Source: Paenibacillus profundus (GTDB lineage: Bacteria > Bacillota > Bacilli > Paenibacillales > Paenibacillaceae). From it: a DNA stretch of 64,000 bases. Positions within the stretch are counted from its first letter, which is position 1. Each line of letters starts with the position of its first letter. The stretch covers positions 1-64,000 of the forward strand of contig NZ_JAJNBZ010000032.1 of the NCBI RefSeq assembly GCF_021369635.1. The letters run 5' to 3'. The notes beneath the pieces were generated by a model. It saw only the letters and a program-made list of their open reading frames with translations, was not told the origin of the DNA and did no database searches. Positions 18,051-27,861 of the stretch are shown piece after piece. The translations under genes and the position numbers were made by a program.

Positions 18051-18156
18051 GAAATCAGCGCAAACATAACATCTAAATATGAACATTTCTAAAGCATTCT
18101 GTCCTTTGACTAACGGGCAGAAAAATTGAACAAGCGACAGTATTTGGAGGAATTTG

Positions 18157-19185
18157 ATGAAAACTAATATGATAAAGCGTATCTCAGATATTCAGAGTAA
18201 TAACAAATTCTCAGGAACGATACTTGTTAAAGAGGATAAAAAAATTTTGGCAGAATTATGCTATGGATATGCTGATCGTTCTGAACAATCAAAAAATAAC
18301 ACTTCCACTCGATATGGAATAGCCTCGGGCTGCAAGCTTTTTACTGGAATAGCAATTTGTCAGCTTGTGGAGGATGGAAAGCTTTCATTTGATTCAAAGT
18401 TAAAAGAGTGTCTTGATATTAACTTTCCAAATTTTGATGAGGAAATAACAATCCATCATCTTCTAACACATACGTCTGGAATACCAGATTACTTTGATGA
18501 GGAAGTTATGGAAGACTATGAAGAGTTGTGGATTGAAACCCCGATGTATCAAATAAGAAACTTGAAAGATTTCTTGCCATTATTTCAAGACAAATCAATG
18601 AAACGTAATGTGGGGGAAAAGTTTCATTATAATAATGCAGGGTATATTTTGCTTGGTTTAATTGTCGAGCAAGCAAGTCAACTTAGCTTCGTTGAATACG
18701 TTGAGGAGCATATTTTTAGAAAAGCTGGAATGGAGGAATCAGGATATTTTGAATTTGATGCCTTGCCGTCAAGGACTGCGCTAGGGTATATTGACTATCC
18801 TAATGGCACTTGGAAGACAAATATCTATTCATTGCCTGCAAAAGGCGGTTCAGATGGTGGAGCATTTGTTACAGTCAACGATATGACTAAGCTATGGGAT
18901 GCACTTATGAATCATCTACTATTAAGCGAAACTTACACTCAACAATTGCTCACTCGGCACATTCGAACCAATGAGGATAATAATTTCTATGGTTACGGTG
19001 TATGGATTGAGATATTTGAAACTGACATTCTAAAGTATCACGTTATGGGTTATGACCCTGGCGTCAGTTTCCACTCTGCTTTTTACCCAGGGAACTCGAT
19101 CAAAGTTGTTGTATGTTCAAACAAGTCTGATGGCGCATACGGTATTATGAAAGGGATTGAGGATGAAATAATAAATGTACAATAG
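18157..19185 (+). CDS. Beta-lactamase-fold serine hydrolase (cassette)
   Basis: A 342-residue class C-like serine hydrolase. SxxK is in ASGCKLF near residue 51, YxN in KFHYNNAGYIL near 155, and the third motif in YHVMGYDPG near 292 (HxG type rather than KTG). No signal peptide, so it is cytoplasmic and more likely an esterase or peptidase than a true beta-lactamase. The start at 18157 has TTTGGAGG upstream. It follows site A7; a collapsed site separates it from the DUF6933 gene. Confidence 0.85.
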   Translation: MKTNMIKRISDIQSNNKFSGTILVKEDKKILAELCYGYADRSEQSKNNTSTRYGIASGCKLFTGIAICQLVEDGKLSFDSKLKECLDINFPNFDEEITIHHLLTHTSGIPDYFDEEVMEDYEELWIETPMYQIRNLKDFLPLFQDKSMKRNVGEKFHYNNAGYILLGLIVEQASQLSFVEYVEEHIFRKAGMEESGYFEFDALPSRTALGYIDYPNGTWKTNIYSLPAKGGSDGGAFVTVNDMTKLWDALMNHLLLSETYTQQLLTRHIRTNEDNNFYGYGVWIEIFETDILKYHVMGYDPGVSFHSAFYPGNSIKVVVCSNKSDGAYGIMKGIEDEIINVQ

Positions 19186-19202
19186 GTAAAAGAAGTTGTG
19201 AA

Positions 19203-19235
19203 ATAACGTACTTAAAGGTACGAAGTACGATAGAC
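19203..19235 (+). repeat. Collapsed attC-like site
   Basis: ATAAC, then GTACTT and AAGTAC arms around nine bases, then CGATAGACGAAAT. The last part reads like a right core GTTAGACGAAAT with GTT changed to GAT. TAGACGAA is the exact complement of TTCGTCTA at the far end of the next cassette (site A8), which supports it as a real former junction. Confidence 0.55.
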
Positions 19236-19261
19236 GAAATAGACTGGGAAGGATTAAAAAA

Positions 19262-19759
19262 ATGATTACAATTTCATGTACTAAGAAGCTGTTTGAACTC
19301 AGCTCGTTTGTTGAAGAACAAGATACTGAAACAGATGATGAATTTTTCAAATGGCATGCCAATGTATTCCGCATGGCTAAAAAGAATAATCTTATCATAA
19401 TGAATAATAAAACAAGATATTGCTTTGTGTTGTTTGGGATAAAGAAGGAACACTTTAAAAATTTCAAACAGTTGTTTGTTAAATCTCTAATAGATAATTT
19501 ACAAGCTGAGGGAATCCCAGACTCAAAAATAAACGAATACGTTGATAAAGCAAATAAAATGAAATTTACAAAGACATATGATCGAAGTGTACTTGGATCT
19601 ATGACTGATATGGTTAAGATGACTGAATTTTTAATTGAAGATTATTTACCTATGCAGGAAATGAATATTTTAGACCTTAACAAAAAGAATAATCATTCTC
19701 CTATAGTAAAACTTAAAAACTTCCCAGACCGGTTGATGAAAGAGGCTCTTGGAATCTGA
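19262..19759 (+). CDS. DUF6933 family protein (cassette)
   Basis: A 165-residue soluble protein fitting DUF6933: it starts MITISCTKKLFEL, has FKWHANVFRMAKKNNLIIMN with NKTRYCFVLFGIK, and the late TYDRSVLGSM motif. Function unknown. Ribosome site GGGAAGGA before the ATG. It sits between the collapsed site at 19203 and site A8. Members of this family are frequent small single-gene cargo in Bacillota genomes, but no activity can be assigned here. Confidence 0.75.
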   Translation: MITISCTKKLFELSSFVEEQDTETDDEFFKWHANVFRMAKKNNLIIMNNKTRYCFVLFGIKKEHFKNFKQLFVKSLIDNLQAEGIPDSKINEYVDKANKMKFTKTYDRSVLGSMTDMVKMTEFLIEDYLPMQEMNILDLNKKNNHSPIVKLKNFPDRLMKEALGI

Positions 19760-19773
19760 GCCTACAGTCTACT

Positions 19774-19965
19774 TCGTCTAACACCATATTCACGCTTCGG
19801 GCCATTCGACCCTCGATCCGGCAGAGGTATGATGTGATTCGGGGATGCAATTGGCAGTACCGAGGAAGCATATTCAACCGGACACATCTGCACCACTTAA
19901 CCGCATCGCGGCCGCCCCTTTGGGGCTTAAGGTGTTGGGACGTGGTGAATACAACAACGTTAGAG
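19774..19965 (+). repeat. attC-like site A8
   Basis: Left core CGTCTAAC, arm ATATTCACG; right arm GGTGAATAC, right core ACGTTAGAGC. Long form with the ACCGCATCGCGGCCGCCCC centre. It is the last repeat of block A. Confidence 0.87.
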
Positions 19966-20019
19966 CTTCTCCTTTGTTTTATTTTTCTGAATCAACTTAA
20001 TTTGAATGGGGGGGATATC

Positions 20020-20565
20020 ATGATAATTAACAAACAAGAGTTTTATGTTAATGGGATAAATTATACTGTTAGATCTGCAATCGAGAGAGATGCAAAAGAT
20101 TTGTCTGGATTAAGATTACAGATTGATGGAGAGACCGAAAATTTAGACAGAGAAAAAGGGGAGGCGTTCATAGATGTACCGGGTTTTGAACAAATTATTA
20201 AAACAGATACTGAAAATAGAAGGAACTTATTTTTAGTTGCGGTAGTTCATGATCGGATAGTCGGGTTTTCAAGATGCGAAGGAAATCATTTAAATAGATT
20301 CTCTCATAAAATAGATTTCGGAGTATGCGTAATAAAAGATTTTTGGGGATACGGTATAGGGGGAAATCTTTTAAAAGAATCTATTTCTTGGGCTGACTCC
20401 AATGGTATTAAAAAAATCACTTTGAATGTTTTAGAAACAAATGATAAAGCCATTAAACTTTATAAAAAGCTTGGCTTTGAAATAGAAGGTATATTAAAAA
20501 AAGACAAAATCCTTTCGGACGGTAAATACTATAACACCATTATTATGGGAAGGTTTAATGAATGA
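20020..20565 (+). CDS. GNAT-family N-acetyltransferase (cassette)
   Basis: A 181-residue RimI/RimJ-like acetyltransferase. Motif A is in GVCVIKDFWGYGIGGNLLK near residue 105 and motif B in LNVLETNDKAIKLYKKLGF near 138, with the usual FEIEGILKKD after it. The frame is open back to 19834 through site A8; the ATG at 20020 follows a GGGGGGGAT ribosome site and gives the normal family length. No repeat follows, so this cassette has lost its 3' site or marks the end of the block. Confidence 0.85.
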   Translation: MIINKQEFYVNGINYTVRSAIERDAKDLSGLRLQIDGETENLDREKGEAFIDVPGFEQIIKTDTENRRNLFLVAVVHDRIVGFSRCEGNHLNRFSHKIDFGVCVIKDFWGYGIGGNLLKESISWADSNGIKKITLNVLETNDKAIKLYKKLGFEIEGILKKDKILSDGKYYNTIIMGRFNE

Positions 20566-21149
20566 TGCCTTATAAAACTGTCGGGTCTATCAATTCACAT
20601 ATAAGTCAAAGAATTGAAATAATTAATTTCCTATCCTATTTTCTAAAATCAACATAGATGTTTAACATACAGATGCCCGTTCATTAACCGACGAACAAAT
20701 TGGTTCATTAATTAATGTGTGTGATCGGTTGGAACGGTTCCATCAGATGAAGGGACGTAACTGGAGAGGACAGGGGTTCGGTCCGCTTCTATTTCAAAAT
20801 CACTTGTATGTGAGTACCGTCAGTTGCGTCTTCTGTGACGCTTTTGACGGTACTTTTGCGTTCAAAGAAGTTTGCTGGTTTTCCCTAACGATGAAAGTGA
20901 ATTGAAACTTACGAAAAGTAAGGGATCTATATGATTATCATTAAGGTCAGTGAGGTTTCTCCATTTCACGCGGCGGCAAATTTTGAATTTGCTAATCCAC
21001 GGATCAGTTGTTGAACCTTGTCCAATTAAACCTATAATGTCTATTGATAAACTAGGGTTCGCTGTGCTAACGGATTGAACGGAGTTTTCTGGCTGTTGAG
21101 TTTATAAGAGGAATTCTATTAGACTCAATACACGTCGAATTTCGGGGGG
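20566..21149. other. Block A edge: no intact gene
   Basis: About 580 bases with no attC-like site and no intact gene. One frame near 20690-20800 reads DEQIGSLINVCDRLERFHQM, protein-like but without a start and of no family known to me. A strong hairpin lies at 20813-20858. Confidence 0.4.
20813..20858. terminator. Hairpin with T tract
   Basis: AGTACCGTCA pairs with TGACGGTACT, with an inner GCGTC / GACGC stem, followed by TTTT. Likely terminator between block A and the pspA operon. Confidence 0.65.
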
Positions 21150-21178
21150 TGAAACCTTCTTCGTGAATTTAATGTATT
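21150..21178 (+). promoter_or_regulatory. Sigma-W-like promoter of the pspA operon
   Basis: TGAAACCTTC at 21150 is a near-perfect ECF -35 element of the sigma-W type; TGTATT follows after 17 bases as a one-mismatch -10. In Bacillus subtilis the orthologous pspA-ydjGHI operon is driven by sigma-W. Confidence 0.6.
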
Positions 21179-21216
21179 ATATGATAGGATGTAATCTTTT
21201 CGAGGGGGAGCGCAGC

Positions 21217-21900
21217 ATGGGAATCTTGTCGAGATTCAGGGATATTATGGCAAGCAATGTTAACGCCTTATTGGATAAGGCGGAAGATCCGGAGAAGACG
21301 ATTGATGATTATATGCGGAGCTTGAACAGCGACCTAGGCAAGGTTAAAGCGGAGACGGCTTCGGTGCTGGCGGATGAGAGAAGGGCCAAAAGTGCATTGG
21401 ATGAATGCAATGCCGAGATTAAAAAGCTGCAGCGTTATGCCGAGAAATCAGTGGAAGACGGTAAGGAAGAGGACGCTCTCAAGTTCCTGGAGCGAAAGGC
21501 AGCGTTGGCAGAGAAACAAAACCGATTGCAAACGTCTTATGACCTGGCTTCTGCCAATGCCGTAAAGATGAAGCAAATGCAGGATAAGCTTGTGTGGGAT
21601 ATGGGCCGGTTGGAAGCGCGGCGGACCGAACTGAAAGAGAAGATGGCGGCGGCCAAAGCACAGCAAAGAATGAATTCAGGCAACGACGTGGATTCGTCAT
21701 TCGATGCCCTGGAAGAGAAGGCGAATCACGCCTTGGATGAAGCGATGGCCTTGGCCGAGCTTAGAGGCGGTGCGAAGGAAGACGATCTGGATGACCTGAT
21801 CCCACAATTGGAGAAGAATATGAGCACGAATATGAATACGACTACCACTGCAGAAGATGAATTGGCTGCACTCAAAGAAAAAATGAACAAGAAGGAATAA
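21217..21900 (+). CDS. pspA: PspA/IM30 family membrane-stress protein
   Basis: A 227-residue, almost fully alpha-helical protein of the PspA/IM30/ESCRT-III superfamily, beginning MGILSRFRDIMASNVNALLD with the amphipathic first helix and DPEKTIDDYM. It forms membrane-bound assemblies that protect damaged inner membranes. The ATG at 21217 follows GAGGGGGAG; the upstream frame to 21163 is not used. It heads a four-gene operon in the same order as ydjFGHI of Bacillus subtilis and is preceded by a sigma-W-like promoter. Confidence 0.93.
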   Translation: MGILSRFRDIMASNVNALLDKAEDPEKTIDDYMRSLNSDLGKVKAETASVLADERRAKSALDECNAEIKKLQRYAEKSVEDGKEEDALKFLERKAALAEKQNRLQTSYDLASANAVKMKQMQDKLVWDMGRLEARRTELKEKMAAAKAQQRMNSGNDVDSSFDALEEKANHALDEAMALAELRGGAKEDDLDDLIPQLEKNMSTNMNTTTTAEDELAALKEKMNKKE

Positions 21901-21927
21901 CGGTTTCTTTGTGATAGGGGTGAGCAG

Positions 21928-22965
21928 ATGCCGATTATCGAGTACAAATGTCCAAACTGCGGCAGCGGGATGGTTTTTGACGCTGACACAGGGATGTTAT
22001 CCTGCTATAGCTGCGGAAGAAAAGACAATATCGAGCAAATTCCCGATCCTCTGACGAAACATGTTTTTTCAGAAGAAGATGAGGCCAGGGAGTATCATTG
22101 CAATAGCTGCGGAGCCGTCATTATGACCGAAGCGGAGACGAGTGCAACGAGCTGCAGCTTTTGCGGTTCAGCCGTTGTTCTCAGCGATCGGCTGACCGGG
22201 GAGTTGGCTCCGGTGAAGATCATCCCTTTTTCCATTAGTAAGGAACAAGCGATGAAAGCATTCCGAAAATGGTGCGGGAAAGGCCTTGTAACGCCAAGCG
22301 GGTTTATGACAGCGGATCGAATTAAGGGAATAACCGGGTTGTACGTGCCTTTTTGGCTCTATGATTTGCATAATGACGTGGAGGTTTATGCCCGTGCCAC
22401 GAAAGTGAGCACTTATAGATCAGGCGACTACGAGTATACCAAAACGGATTATTATGACTTATATCGGGAGATCTGTCTGGATTATGTAAAGGTGCCGATT
22501 GATGCTTCGGAGAAAATGAATGATGAACTGATGGATAAATTGGAGCCTTTTCCTTATGATAAGCTGGAAAGCTTTAAAACTCCGTATCTTGCCGGTTACA
22601 TTGCCGAAAAATACAGTTATAACGACGAGGAGCTATACCCTCGGGTTAAAGATAAAATAGATAAATATATCTATTCCTATATTAATTCTACGGTGTCAGG
22701 GTACGCTACCGTGAACTATACCGATGTAGACATCGATACAGAGCTAGAACGTGCCGATTATGTTCTGCTTCCGGTATGGATGGTACAATATGACTACAAT
22801 AAAAGGAAGTATACGTTTGCTATGAACGGCCAGACGGGCAAGGTGGTCGGCAAGCCTCCGATTAGCAAGATGAAAGTGGCCGGATGGTTTGCAGGTATTT
22901 CAGGTATCTCTTTCCTTACACTGCACCTAGTGTCCTCTTGGATAATAGGGGGTGGATTTTGGTGA
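21928..22965 (+). CDS. ydjG: TFIIB-type zinc-ribbon membrane protein (YdjG-like)
   Basis: A 345-residue protein. The N-terminus has two zinc ribbons: CPNCGSGM with CYSCGRK, then CNSCGAVI with CSFCGSAV. A long soluble middle (residues 80-300) follows, then a C-terminal membrane helix near 315-335. It corresponds to YdjG of the B. subtilis PspA operon, where YdjG and YdjH form a membrane complex that brings YdjI and PspA to the membrane. The next gene starts inside its stop codon (GTGA overlap). Confidence 0.88.
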   Translation: MPIIEYKCPNCGSGMVFDADTGMLSCYSCGRKDNIEQIPDPLTKHVFSEEDEAREYHCNSCGAVIMTEAETSATSCSFCGSAVVLSDRLTGELAPVKIIPFSISKEQAMKAFRKWCGKGLVTPSGFMTADRIKGITGLYVPFWLYDLHNDVEVYARATKVSTYRSGDYEYTKTDYYDLYREICLDYVKVPIDASEKMNDELMDKLEPFPYDKLESFKTPYLAGYIAEKYSYNDEELYPRVKDKIDKYIYSYINSTVSGYATVNYTDVDIDTELERADYVLLPVWMVQYDYNKRKYTFAMNGQTGKVVGKPPISKMKVAGWFAGISGISFLTLHLVSSWIIGGGFW

Positions 22966-23771
22966 GAAGGAAGAGAGTGATCCTTGCCGTCCTGTTCTTC
23001 TTCGTCATGATGCTTGCCGTCCCTATGGACATGATTGCGGGCGAAGCGGCCGCAACGAAGGAGAAGCAATTGATTTTTGATACAGCGGAACTGCTCAATC
23101 AGCAGGAATATGATGAGCTGAACGCATTGGCTAATCAATACGGAGCCGAACGAGAAACGGACATGATGATTATGACGATCAACAGCCCGGAAGCTTACGA
23201 CGTGAAGAAAATGACGCAGGATTTCTACGATGACTATGCGCCCGGTTACGATAAGCCTCATGGCAATGCCGTCATTTTGATGCTGGACATGACTCATCGG
23301 GATGTGTATTTGGCCGGATTCTATAAGGCGAAGACGTATCTCGATGACGAGAGGTTTGATAAGATACGTGACAAGATCACTCCGGATTTAACGAGCGGCG
23401 ATTATAAGCTGGCTTTTCAAAAGTATATCCAAACGGCACATAAATATATGGGGTTCCGCCTAGGTGTAAACCCGGACAATATTTTTTTTAATACGTGGGT
23501 TCAATTGGGCATTGCGCTGGCACTCGGAGGGGGGATCGTAACCTTGATGGTTCGCCGTTCCGGCGGCCGTATTACGGTAAATTCGCGGACCTACGAGGAT
23601 GCAAGCACTTCGGGAGTTGTGGATTATGAGGATACTTACCTTCATACCAGCACAACGAAACGGAAGATCGAACGAAGCAGCAGCAGCAGCAGCGGCTCAA
23701 GCGGCGGAGGCGGAGGCGGAGGGACCACCTCAGGCGGTCATTCGCATAGCGGCAGCAGAGGATCATTTTAG
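22962..23771 (+). CDS. ydjH: TPM-domain membrane protein (YdjH/YgcG-like)
   Basis: About 269 residues: an N-terminal signal helix (ILAVLFFFVMMLAVPM), a TPM/YgcG domain (about residues 28-165) with DTAELLNQQEYDELNALANQ and DKPHGNAVILMLDM, a membrane helix near 180-200, and a low-complexity Ser/Gly tail ending in GSRGSF. The GTG at 22962 overlaps the previous stop. It is the YdjH partner of YdjG. The Ser-Gly repeat tail is usual for YgcG proteins. Confidence 0.87.
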   Translation: MRRKRVILAVLFFFVMMLAVPMDMIAGEAAATKEKQLIFDTAELLNQQEYDELNALANQYGAERETDMMIMTINSPEAYDVKKMTQDFYDDYAPGYDKPHGNAVILMLDMTHRDVYLAGFYKAKTYLDDERFDKIRDKITPDLTSGDYKLAFQKYIQTAHKYMGFRLGVNPDNIFFNTWVQLGIALALGGGIVTLMVRRSGGRITVNSRTYEDASTSGVVDYEDTYLHTSTTKRKIERSSSSSSGSSGGGGGGGTTSGGHSHSGSRGSF

Positions 23772-23812
23772 AGGTAGTTCACATACACTTTTAGTGAAGG
23801 GATGGGTATAGA

Positions 23813-24796
23813 ATGGGGTTCTTCAGAAACCAATTTGCGAATGTTGTGGAATGGGAAGAATTTAGAGACGATATGATTTTTTGGAAGTGGAGCAACCGGG
23901 AGATTAAAAAAGGATCCAAGTTAATTATCCGCTCCGGTCAAGATGCGATTTTTGTAAATAACGGCAAGATCGAAGGGATTTTTGAGGATGAAGGGGAGTA
24001 TAACATTGATTCTGACATTATCCCGTTCCTGTCCACGCTAAAAGGGTTTAAATTTGGTTTTAACAGCGGGATGAGGGTGGAAGTCTTATTCGTCAACACG
24101 AAGGAGTTCACCGTCAGATGGGGAACGCAGAACCCGGTTCTGATCCCGTCTCCCCAGCTTCCGGGCGGCATGCCCATTCGCGCTAACGGCACGTTCAATT
24201 TTAAAGTGAACGATTACGTGACGCTGATCGATAAGATTGCCGGGATGAAAGACAGTTATCTGGTCGAGGATGTGAAAATCCGGATTACTTCCGTGTTGGA
24301 TCAGTTGTTAATGAAGTGGATCAGCCGGGAAGGGAAGGACATGTTCAACCTGCAGGCGAATGCTTCCGATATTGCCGCAGGGATTCGCGAAGATCTGGAT
24401 ATGCAAGTGATGGACAACGGGATGACGATTACAGGCTTTCAAGTCATGAGCTTCAATTACCCTCAAGAAATCCAAGATATGATTACGAAGACGGCTTCCC
24501 ATGAGATGATCGGCAATGTGCAGAAGTATCAACAGGTTACCATGACAGACGGTATTGCATCCGGCAAAGTACAAGGCGGCGGCGCTGCCTCGGACATGGC
24601 GGGTATGATGATGGGGATGAACATCGCCAATGAAATGATGAAAAATATGAACCAAAACCAAAAGCCTTCGGCTGAGACAGCGCCTGCTGCTTCCACTCCT
24701 TCTGAAGGCAATAAAAAGCCTAACTTCTGCCCTCACTGCGGTGCGAAAAACGAAGGGGCTAACTTCTGCCCGAATTGTGGTCAGAAACTGAACTGA
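23813..24796 (+). CDS. ydjI: SPFH-domain protein with C-terminal zinc ribbon (YdjI-like)
   Basis: A 327-residue protein. Residues 1-245 form an SPFH/band-7 domain (MGFFRNQFANVVEWEEF at the start, DKIAGMKDSYLVEDVKIRI inside), then a Met-rich linker and a terminal zinc ribbon with CPHCG and CPNCG. It matches YdjI, the adaptor recruiting PspA to the YdjGH complex. It ends the operon, which a strong terminator closes 34 bases on. Confidence 0.9.
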   Translation: MGFFRNQFANVVEWEEFRDDMIFWKWSNREIKKGSKLIIRSGQDAIFVNNGKIEGIFEDEGEYNIDSDIIPFLSTLKGFKFGFNSGMRVEVLFVNTKEFTVRWGTQNPVLIPSPQLPGGMPIRANGTFNFKVNDYVTLIDKIAGMKDSYLVEDVKIRITSVLDQLLMKWISREGKDMFNLQANASDIAAGIREDLDMQVMDNGMTITGFQVMSFNYPQEIQDMITKTASHEMIGNVQKYQQVTMTDGIASGKVQGGGAASDMAGMMMGMNIANEMMKNMNQNQKPSAETAPAASTPSEGNKKPNFCPHCGAKNEGANFCPNCGQKLN

Positions 24797-24830
24797 ACTT
24801 GTAACCCGGAAAGCCGCCTCCACCATCATG

Positions 24831-24856
24831 AAGCCGACCACGTAAGGTCGGCTTTT
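24831..24856 (+). terminator. Terminator of the pspA-ydjGHI operon
   Basis: AAGCCGACC and GGTCGGCTT enclose ACGTA and run into TTTTT. A clean intrinsic terminator. Confidence 0.85.
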
Positions 24857-24879
24857 TGTGTTCTGTGAAACCAAAGAGT

Positions 24880-25789
24880 TTACAGCTCATCAGCAATACC
24901 TAACAATGCGATGCCAATGATTACAACGACAATAATCGCATATTGCTTCTTGTTCAACCGTTCCTTAAGAAATAATCGGGACAGGATGACCGAAAAAATG
25001 CTGTAGGAAGCAATAAGGGGGGGCTGCAATAATGGCGTTGCTGGACATGGCGAACACATAGAAGAATTGCCCCGTTGTTTCAAATATGGCAGCATAACCT
25101 TTAACACGTTCTTTGAACATGTTGAACTGCTGTTTTTTTATAAACTTGAGGTATGTAAATGCGAACACAGCGCAAATGAAAAAGGTGAATTCATAAGCGA
25201 GCAGGGCAGCGTCTTCACTGATCAGACTCAGCTCATCCAAATAAATCGCATCGGCAAAGGTTCCGAGCCCGTCGATTAAGCAGTATAGAAGCGGGAATGT
25301 GATGGCCATAAAGCCGATTTGATATTTTTTATCAATTCGTGTTGCACGGTTCTGGAGAGCTTCGCGTTCAGCTCTCTTTTCCAAAATAGCAATTCCAATA
25401 ACGCCTAAAGTAATAATGGTCACACCCAATATTTCAATGATGCTCAGGTCGTGGGTGAAAAAAATGAACAACAGTATGGCCGTGACGGCTCCTGAAGAAT
25501 TCTGTATGGGAGATGCAATGGAAAGCTCCATATATCGTAAACCAATATAACCGATCGTCATCGACAAGATGTAAAGTGCAGATACGGGAAAATAGCGAAT
25601 TAAGTCTAAGGGATCAAAGTTGATTCCCTGGATGAACATATAAGCCGTGGCGTGAATCCCCATAACCAAGCCTACCATAATGGCGATTTTAATATGGCTG
25701 AACCGATCATGGCTATCACTGCCTTTTTTATAAAATAGATCAGCACCTCCCCAAGCTAAAGCTGTTAATAAAGCAAATAAAAACCACAT
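24880..25789 (-). pseudogene. EamA-family (DMT) transporter, frameshifted at a homopolymer
   Basis: From 25789 the frame encodes the first nine or so of ten helices of a drug/metabolite transporter (MWFLFALLTALAWGGADLFY at the start). After SSNAIIAAP it slips out of frame at a run of seven C residues (seven G on the plus strand, about 25017-25023). The correct frame resumes as LIASYSIFSVILSRLFLKER and ends at 24880. Deleting one base would give an intact protein of about 300 residues. Sequencing error or reversible slippage is possible. Confidence 0.75.
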
Positions 25790-26081
25790 GATTCGCTCTC
25801 CTTGTTACAGATTTCACATATAGTTTAAACTTTATCATTATAAAGACTTCACCATGAATGTCAAGAGCAAATCAGAGCCTTCTGACGATAAGGGCCGTGT
25901 ATGATTGACCATGGACGGCATTTTCGGTCGTACCCAATAGAGTGGGCAAAAGATTTTCAATTCATTTTCTGTTACATTTAGGGATGACATTAAAAAAGAG
26001 CTTATTAAGATGGAAGAATGACTTTGTATTCTATATATAATTAATTTTCTCAAAGTAAAATATAGTTAGGATGATCTTTAG

Positions 26082-26765
26082 ATGAAAATTTTGCTCGTGG
26101 AAGATGATAAAACGATTGCGTCTGGTCTTGAGTATTCACTGCAGCAGGATCACTTTTCTACTGTTCTTTGTCATGATATTGCATCGGCAAAAAAGGTGAT
26201 AGCTGAAGATCTGGATCAATTCGCGTTATGCTTGTTTGATTTATCCCTACCCGATGGCAGCGGCTATGAATTGTGCAAGCTCGTCAAAGAGCGGAGAGAT
26301 ATTCCGGTCATCTTTTTAACGGTGATAGATGATGAGGTCAATGTTGTCATGGGGTTGGATATGGGGGCGGATGATTATATTACGAAGCCTTTTCGCGTTC
26401 GCGAGCTTCTGTCGCGAATCAAATCCGTCTTGCGGAGATACCATAAGCCGTCTCAGACCAGGTCGATCATCGAGATAGATCAGGTTCGCATTAATATGCT
26501 CGAGGGAAAGGTGTATAAACACGGCGCGGAAATTCCGCTGACGGCTTTAGAGTATCGCTTGCTGCTCATTTTCGCCAATCATATTGGGCAGGTGCTTACG
26601 AGAAACCAGCTGCTGGAGCAGATCTGGGATGTCGCAGGGGACTTCGTGAATGATAATACATTAACGGTGTATATCAAAAGGCTGCGGGAAAAGCTGGAGG
26701 ATCAACCGCAGCGTCCGACGCTGATCAAAACCGTCCGCGGTCTGGGTTATAAGGTTGGTGATTAG
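26082..26765 (+). CDS. OmpR-family response regulator
   Basis: A 227-residue regulator: receiver domain with the phosphoacceptor Asp in CLFDLSLPDGSGYEL (near residue 52), acidic pair VEDD at 7-10 and Lys in DYITKPFR near 104; then a winged-helix domain (residues 130-225) with TVYIKRLREKLED and TVRGLGYKVGD. Its stop is directly followed by the kinase ATG. With the ABC transporter downstream it forms a BceRS-AB-like peptide-sensing and resistance module. Confidence 0.93.
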   Translation: MKILLVEDDKTIASGLEYSLQQDHFSTVLCHDIASAKKVIAEDLDQFALCLFDLSLPDGSGYELCKLVKERRDIPVIFLTVIDDEVNVVMGLDMGADDYITKPFRVRELLSRIKSVLRRYHKPSQTRSIIEIDQVRINMLEGKVYKHGAEIPLTALEYRLLLIFANHIGQVLTRNQLLEQIWDVAGDFVNDNTLTVYIKRLREKLEDQPQRPTLIKTVRGLGYKVGD

Positions 26766-27767
26766 ATGCTGCGGAACCGGGAGATTCAAATTTTGCTGCT
26801 AACGATGGGCTTCATCAGCTTGACGGCGACCGTTGCTGCCGCTTGGATATCGCCAGTCGCTGCGGCGCTCGTGTTCGCTGCCACCGCTTTGCTTATGGGG
26901 AGCAGCCTCGCATTCACGCGATGGAGATACCGCGAAATCGAAAAGCTGTCTGCCTATTTGCGCCAAATTAGCAGCGGCAATGATTCGCTTGATGTTCGCG
27001 ATAATCAAGAAGGCGAGCTTAGCATTTTGAAGAATGATATTTATAAAGTGACACTCATGTTGTCCGAGCACCGTTCTCTTTTGCAGCAAGATAAAATCCA
27101 ACTGACCGATGCCATTTCTGATATCTCCCATCAGCTCAAAACGCCGCTGACTTCCATGACAGTCATGGCCGATTTGTTGCGCGATCCCGAGCTGCCTCAA
27201 GCGAAAAGAACGGAGTTTTCGCGCAATATTCGGATTCAGCTTGAACGAATCGATTGGCTGGTCACTTCCTTGCTGAAGCTCTCAAAAATTGAGGCGAAGA
27301 CGGTACAATTTAAACAAGATCGGGTACCGGTGAACATGCTCGTACAAAAGGTGTTGGAGCCTGTCCTCATTCCAATGGATATTAAAGACATATCGGTTTC
27401 GGTTCAGGGAGAAGATACCGTCGCATTTGTTGGCGATCTCCAGTGGACGGCCGAAGCGCTCATCAATATTTTGAAGAACTGTGTCGAGCACACGGAGGAA
27501 GGCGGAGCGATCGCCATTTCTTTTTCGGAAAATGCGTTATTTACGGAACTCATTATCGAAGATAATGGCAAAGGAATCCCGAAGGAAGATTTGCCCTATA
27601 TTTTTAAACGGTTTTATAAAGGGAAGGATGCGAGCGAGGGCAGCATCGGCATTGGTCTGTCGATGGCTCACAGCATGATTACAAGTCAGAACGGTGTGAT
27701 TGACGTAGCGAGCGACAAGGATAAGGGGACGCAGTTTCGGATTAAGTTTTACAAGCAGGTGATTTAA
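26766..27767 (+). CDS. Intramembrane-sensing histidine kinase
   Basis: A 333-residue kinase with two N-terminal helices separated by only a few residues (about 8-24 and 28-48), so almost no extracellular sensor: the intramembrane-sensing type that takes its signal from an ABC transporter. The phospho-His is in SDISHQLKTPLTSM near residue 121; the N box is LINILKNCVEHTEEGG and the G boxes DNGKGIP and IGIGLSMA. Directly abuts the response regulator gene. Confidence 0.92.
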   Translation: MLRNREIQILLLTMGFISLTATVAAAWISPVAAALVFAATALLMGSSLAFTRWRYREIEKLSAYLRQISSGNDSLDVRDNQEGELSILKNDIYKVTLMLSEHRSLLQQDKIQLTDAISDISHQLKTPLTSMTVMADLLRDPELPQAKRTEFSRNIRIQLERIDWLVTSLLKLSKIEAKTVQFKQDRVPVNMLVQKVLEPVLIPMDIKDISVSVQGEDTVAFVGDLQWTAEALINILKNCVEHTEEGGAIAISFSENALFTELIIEDNGKGIPKEDLPYIFKRFYKGKDASEGSIGIGLSMAHSMITSQNGVIDVASDKDKGTQFRIKFYKQVI

Positions 27768-27775
27768 GCCCAGGT

Positions 27776-27816
27776 GACTAAACTGTCATTTTCGGAGTCA
27801 CTGGAAAGTCATTTTA
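27776..27816 (+). promoter_or_regulatory. Direct repeats before the ABC operon
   Basis: GTCATTTT occurs at 27785 and 27808, about two helical turns apart, within the 94-base gap between the kinase and ATPase genes. Spacing fits tandem binding of an OmpR-type regulator. No -35/-10 pair is obvious. Confidence 0.45.
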
Positions 27817-27861
27817 GACAGATAAAATGAGTTCCATCAGCACATCTATGGAGGTTGTATC

